Below are positions 32,231 through 35,430 of a stretch of DNA of 35,430 nt, piece after piece. The notes under the pieces are model-generated. The model was given only the letters and a program-made list of their open reading frames with translations, searched no databases and was not told the origin of the DNA. Position 1 is the stretch's first letter; each line of letters begins with the position of its first letter. Position numbers and translations under genes: made by a program. The stretch is from Bacteroidales bacterium GP2 (lineage in GTDB: Bacteria > Bacteroidota > Bacteroidia > Bacteroidales > Muribaculaceae), in contig DAAJ01000102.1 of the NCBI GenBank assembly GCA_001701115.1, forward strand, positions 3,344 to 38,773. Reading direction: 5' to 3'.

Positions 32231-33023
32231 GAAAAAGAAAATCGATACGCTGCTCAGAGCGCTCCTACTGGAGCGTCCTGAGTATGCATGTATTAATATT
32301 CCAGATGCTATGGAGGAGAAGCGAATTCTGCTTCGCTCGCTCATGAATGTGCGCATGCCTTCACCATTGCCTGAAGAGTTAATGGATATTCAGGATGACG
32401 AACTAATGGAGCAAAAACGTGAAAAAGGCGTAGTGGCAATTGATACTATCCCTGCATCGCCGCTATACCCACGACTCAGGTTATGGAAAGGGGACATCAC
32501 CCGACTTGAAGTTGACGCTATTGTCAACGCAGCCAATTCGCAGATGCTGGGTTGCTTCATACCCATGCACAAGTGTATCGACAACGCAATTCATTCAGCT
32601 GCGGGGATGCAACTCAGAGATGAATGTGCATCGATAATGCAGGCGCAGGGACATGAGGAGCCAACCGGCAAAGCCAAAATTACTAAAGGTTATAATCTGC
32701 CAGCAAAATGGGTGCTCCATACTGTAGGACCTATAATATATGGTGAGTACCCTACTGATGAAGATTGCCGTTTACTTGCCGACTGTTACCGCAACTGTCT
32801 TAAGCTTGCAGATGAAAAGAATTTGAAATCTGTAGCCTTTTGTTGCATATCGACTGGAGAATTTCACTTTCCTCAGGATAAAGCCGCAGAAATAGCAGTG
32901 GCAACTGTCAGGGAGTATATGAATTCACATGTCAATGTATCGTTGAGCACTATAATATTCGATGTTTTTAAAGACAGTGATTATTACTTATATAAAGATT
33001 TGTTAGGGTATGATGAGTTATAG
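32220..33023 (+). CDS. Zinc-type macrodomain protein-ADP-ribose hydrolase (SirTM-linked class)
   Basis: 267 residues from ATG 32220. A helical N-terminal region (about 1-80) precedes the macrodomain (about 83-265). LWKGDITRLEVDAIVNAANSQMLG holds the ADP-ribose-binding Asp and Asn residues. GCFIPMHKCIDNAIHSAAG carries the Cys112-His117-Cys119 set that binds catalytic zinc in the SirTM-associated macrodomains. CCISTGEFHFP is the phosphate loop. Such enzymes remove ADP-ribose added by the partner sirtuin. The frame is open further upstream (from 32037) but that part overlaps the PPOX gene out of frame and is not homologous. It overlaps the sirtuin gene by 14 bases. Confidence 0.93.
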   Translation: MTSKKKKIDTLLRALLLERPEYACINIPDAMEEKRILLRSLMNVRMPSPLPEELMDIQDDELMEQKREKGVVAIDTIPASPLYPRLRLWKGDITRLEVDAIVNAANSQMLGCFIPMHKCIDNAIHSAAGMQLRDECASIMQAQGHEEPTGKAKITKGYNLPAKWVLHTVGPIIYGEYPTDEDCRLLADCYRNCLKLADEKNLKSVAFCCISTGEFHFPQDKAAEIAVATVREYMNSHVNVSLSTIIFDVFKDSDYYLYKDLLGYDEL

Positions 33024-33858
33024 CGAGAGGATAAGGATTGCACGTGAGAAGCTTGAAATGTGTGATGCCGTGGTAATAGGTGCGGGCGCAGGGCTTTCAG
33101 CGGCTGCCGGTCTTGATTATTCAGGTGCGGAGTTCAAAAAAGCATTTGCTGATTACATTGAAAAGTACCATTTTCCAGACCTGTACTCATCAAGCTTCTA
33201 TGATTTTCCAACAGAGGAGGAGCGCTGGGCGCGGTGGGCTCGTCATATTGATTATGCACGCTTCCGTCCAGATGTATTTCCGCTCTATATTGAGCTGCTG
33301 CAACTTGTCGAAGGACGAAACTACTTCGTGATTACCACTAATGTTGACGCCCAGTTCAGAAAAGCCGGTTTTGAGCCATCAAAAATTTTTGAAGTGCAGG
33401 GTGATTACGGTCTTATGCAATGTGCGGTAGGTTGCCATCCTAAGGTATATTCTGACAAAGACACTGTCAATACAATCCTTGAACACTCACACAATCTGAC
33501 CGTTGCGCCGGAATATGTTCCGGTATGTCCTGTATGCGGAGGCAACATGGATGTCCATGTGCGTAAGAATCAATTTTTCGTGCAAGACGAGAATTGGGAC
33601 AACGCCGCCGTTCGTTACGAAAAATTCATGACAAAATATGCAGAAAAGGGAAAAGTTGTGCTTCTTGAGCTTGGAATAGGCTTTAACACTCCCGCCATAA
33701 TCCGCTATCCGTTTGAGCAGATAACTTACCGCAATCCTGCTGCTACACTTATCCGCCTCAACTCGGAATATCCTCATGGTCCTAAAGAAACGGCTGCACG
33801 CACTATTTCATTCACAGAAAATATGGAAGATGTCATAAGAGGACTGCAAGACAATTAG
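33010..33858 (+). CDS. M-class sirtuin (SirTM-like), predicted protein ADP-ribosyltransferase
   Basis: 282 residues. The NAD-binding GAGAGLSAAAGL is at 24-35 and TTNVDAQF at 109-116 (Asn111, Asp113). At the position of the catalytic His of deacetylating sirtuins there is Gln130 in EVQGDYGLMQC. Arg185 lies in VHVRKNQFF. Asn111, Gln130 and Arg185 are each offset by seven from the residues I recall for Streptococcus pyogenes SirTM (Asn118, Gln137, Arg192). Zinc ligands are probably Cys138, Cys142, Cys173 and Cys176. The family ADP-ribosylates proteins and lacks deacylase activity. The ATG at 33013 is an equally possible start. It is the last gene of the operon. Confidence 0.92.
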   Translation: MMSYSERIRIAREKLEMCDAVVIGAGAGLSAAAGLDYSGAEFKKAFADYIEKYHFPDLYSSSFYDFPTEEERWARWARHIDYARFRPDVFPLYIELLQLVEGRNYFVITTNVDAQFRKAGFEPSKIFEVQGDYGLMQCAVGCHPKVYSDKDTVNTILEHSHNLTVAPEYVPVCPVCGGNMDVHVRKNQFFVQDENWDNAAVRYEKFMTKYAEKGKVVLLELGIGFNTPAIIRYPFEQITYRNPAATLIRLNSEYPHGPKETAARTISFTENMEDVIRGLQDN

Positions 33859-33950
33859 ATAGCTAAAAACAAAATGATGTAAGGATGCAAAATAACATAT
33901 AAGATAGCAGAAAAAAGAGGTGTAATGCAAAAAATCTCGGATTCTCTGCG

Positions 33951-33958
33951 TAACTTTG
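33951..33958 (+). promoter_or_regulatory. -7 box of lysC
   Basis: TAACTTTG followed by C matches TAnnTTTG, 31 bases before the ATG at 33990. There is no TTTG at the normal -33 spacing, so the promoter may be weaker or regulated. Confidence 0.6.
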
Positions 33959-33989
33959 CAGAAATTTAAATACTTATAAAACGAATAGG

Positions 33990-35303
33990 ATGAAAGTCTT
34001 GAAATTTGGTGGCACCTCAGTGGGTACCGCGCAAAGAATCAAAGATGTAGCAGCATTGGTTGCAGATCGTGGAAAGAACATAGTGGTGCTGTCAGCAATG
34101 TCAGGCACAACAAATTCTCTTGTAGAAATATCCGATTACCTTTATAAAAAGAACGTTACCGGAGCCAAAGAGACAATCAACGCCCTTGAAGCCAAGTATG
34201 CCCGTACTATTGACGAGCTTTTCTCAACCGAGGAGTACAAGAAAGCTGCGACAGAGGCTGTTGGTGAGCGATTTGATTTTATCCGCTCTTTCAACAAACC
34301 TATTTTCACCCTATTTGAGGAGAAAGAGATTCTTGCCCAGGGTGAGTTGATGTCTACCGCCCTTATGTATAATTACATGAAAGAGCAGGGCATAAATGTA
34401 GTGATGATTCCTGCGCTCGAATTCATGCGTACAGACAAAAATGCCGAGCCAGACACACAGTATATCCATAACAAACTTACCGCACTGCTTGAAGAGGTAC
34501 CTGATGCAGCCCTTTACCTGACGCAAGGATATATATGCCGCAATGCTTACGGTGAGATTGACAACCTGCAGCGTGGCGGCAGCGATTATACCGCATCGCT
34601 TATCGGTGCAGCAATTGATGCTGATGAAATAGAGATCTGGACCGACATTGACGGAATGCATAATAATGATCCGCGTTTTGTTGAAGGCACAAAGCCTGTC
34701 AAGGAGCTGCACTTTGAGGAGGCTGCCGAGCTTGCATACTTCGGAGCGAAAATCCTGCACCCGACTTGCGTGCTTCCGGCAAAACTGAATAATATTCCTG
34801 TGCGTCTACTCAATACAATGGAACCGGACGCTCCCGGAACACTTATTTTCAATTCCCGTCCTACCCATTCCATCAAGGCTGTAGCTGCAAAAGACAATAT
34901 TACCGCTATCAAAATCAAGAGCAGCCGAATGCTCCTTGCTTACGGATTCATGCGCAAGGTTTTTGAAATCTTTGAAACGCACCGCACTTCAATTGACATG
35001 GTTGCTACCTCTGAGGTTGGAGTTTCGGTGACTGTTGACAACGAGCGAAACCTCCATTCGATTATCGAGGACCTGAAGAAGTTCGGCACAGTGAGCGTTG
35101 ACCATGACATGGTAATTATATGTGTAGTCGGTGACTTGGAATGGCAGAACCGCGGCTTTGAGGCGGAAGTTGTTAATGCCCTGAAAGATATTCCTGTGAG
35201 AATGATTTCCTACGGCGGCAGCAACTACAATATTTCGCTTCTTGTGCGCAAATGCGACAAGGTGAAAGCCCTGAACCTTCTCAGCAAGGGATTGTTTGAA
35301 TAA
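33990..35303 (+). CDS. lysC: Aspartate kinase (monofunctional)
   Basis: 437 residues. It phosphorylates aspartate in the first step of the Lys/diaminopimelate, Thr and Met pathway. KFGGTS is at 5-10, and LSAMSGTTNSLV, the GELMST segment (about 118) and QRGGSDYTASLIGAAI are kinase signatures, with WTDIDGMHNNDPR forming the nucleotide/substrate site. Two ACT domains (about 300-437, beginning ITAIKIKSSRMLLAYGFMRKVFEIF) should provide feedback control by lysine or threonine. It lacks a homoserine dehydrogenase domain, so it is not ThrA. The adjoining lysA points to lysine/DAP synthesis; the exact inhibitor cannot be read from sequence. Confidence 0.93.
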   Translation: MKVLKFGGTSVGTAQRIKDVAALVADRGKNIVVLSAMSGTTNSLVEISDYLYKKNVTGAKETINALEAKYARTIDELFSTEEYKKAATEAVGERFDFIRSFNKPIFTLFEEKEILAQGELMSTALMYNYMKEQGINVVMIPALEFMRTDKNAEPDTQYIHNKLTALLEEVPDAALYLTQGYICRNAYGEIDNLQRGGSDYTASLIGAAIDADEIEIWTDIDGMHNNDPRFVEGTKPVKELHFEEAAELAYFGAKILHPTCVLPAKLNNIPVRLLNTMEPDAPGTLIFNSRPTHSIKAVAAKDNITAIKIKSSRMLLAYGFMRKVFEIFETHRTSIDMVATSEVGVSVTVDNERNLHSIIEDLKKFGTVSVDHDMVIICVVGDLEWQNRGFEAEVVNALKDIPVRMISYGGSNYNISLLVRKCDKVKALNLLSKGLFE

Positions 35304-35333
35304 GCAGACACAACACAGTACTTAACATATATT

Positions 35334-35430
35334 ATGCATTTTCCCGTAGAACTATTCCGCGGAGTGGACACTCCGTTTTATTATTATGACCTTGACCTGC
35401 TCCGCGAAGTGATTCCACATTGAAATTTCC
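35334..35430 (+). CDS. lysA: Diaminopimelate decarboxylase, N-terminal fragment at the window edge
   Basis: The frame opens with MHFPVELFRGVDTPFYYYDL and continues DLLREVIPH, then meets TGA at 35421-35423, 8 bases from the window end. TPFYYYD plus a following Leu-rich helix is the usual N-terminus of LysA (fold III PLP decarboxylase converting meso-DAP to lysine). Position after lysC fits. The normal protein continues for about 15 more residues before the HYAVKAN lysine site, so the stop is either a sequencing or assembly error at a contig end or a real lesion. Confidence 0.6.

Noticed and set aside
1..35430. CRISPR array, insertion sequence, integrase or prophage
   Set aside because: No regular direct repeats, transposase, integrase or structural phage protein could be found; the DUF6291 gene alone is not enough.

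Overview
The window looks like a contig from a Bacteroidales bacterium, plausibly Muribaculaceae (inferred from protein style, not from any search). Promoters follow the Bacteroidetes form: a -33 TTTG-like box, about 20 bases, then a -7 box TAnnTTTG. Shine-Dalgarno sequences are essentially absent. The proteins are Bacteroidales types: a MurA with Asp at the usual active-site Cys, a MINPP-like phytase, an outer-membrane barrel with an STN domain, and DUF3108 and DUF6291 proteins. The left edge cuts a tRNA-Ser and the right edge cuts lysA.

Layout. 1-4.6 kb (minus): tRNA-Ser end, then rnr-folB-glycosyltransferase-GNAT acetyltransferase. 4.6-7.2 kb (minus): gyrB with a strong promoter and terminator, and a DUF6155-like gene. 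7.2-13.4 kb (minus): uvrB-ygiQ-S9 peptidase, ending in a terminator. 13.5-13.8 kb (minus): a free-standing gene for a small basic protein of unknown function. 13.9-20.3 kb (plus): murB-murA, a DUF6291 gene, then glnS and a large TPR gene. 20.3-21.8 kb (minus): TPR-rsmG-MBL hydrolase. 21.9-23.1 kb (plus): secreted histidine phosphatase. 23.1-27.6 kb (minus): tdk-DUF3108-5'-nucleotidase-tilS. 27.7-30.3 kb (minus): large outer-membrane barrel protein. 30.5-33.9 kb: an accessory module, described below. 34.0 kb to the end (plus): aspartate kinase and the start of diaminopimelate decarboxylase.

Most of the window is housekeeping: peptidoglycan precursors (murA, murB, lysC, lysA), translation (glnS, tilS, rsmG, tRNA-Ser), DNA topology and repair (gyrB, uvrB) and RNA decay (rnr). 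There is no CRISPR array, insertion sequence or prophage, and no intergenic gap over 300 bases.

The most unusual part is 30.5-33.9 kb. An HxlR-family regulator with a single N-terminal cysteine diverges from a tightly packed four-gene operon: an NAD(P)-binding reductase-like protein, a PPOX-fold flavoprotein, a zinc-type macrodomain hydrolase and an M-class (SirTM) sirtuin. The sirtuin has Gln where deacetylating sirtuins have the catalytic His, as in protein-ADP-ribosylating sirtuins. The known SirTM operons carry a lipoylated GcvH-like carrier and a lipoate ligase; neither is present here, and two predicted redox proteins occupy the operon instead. Two near-identical imperfect palindromes lie in the divergent intergenic region, one covering the regulator's own -7 box. 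Together this suggests a redox-controlled reversible ADP-ribosylation module with an unknown target.
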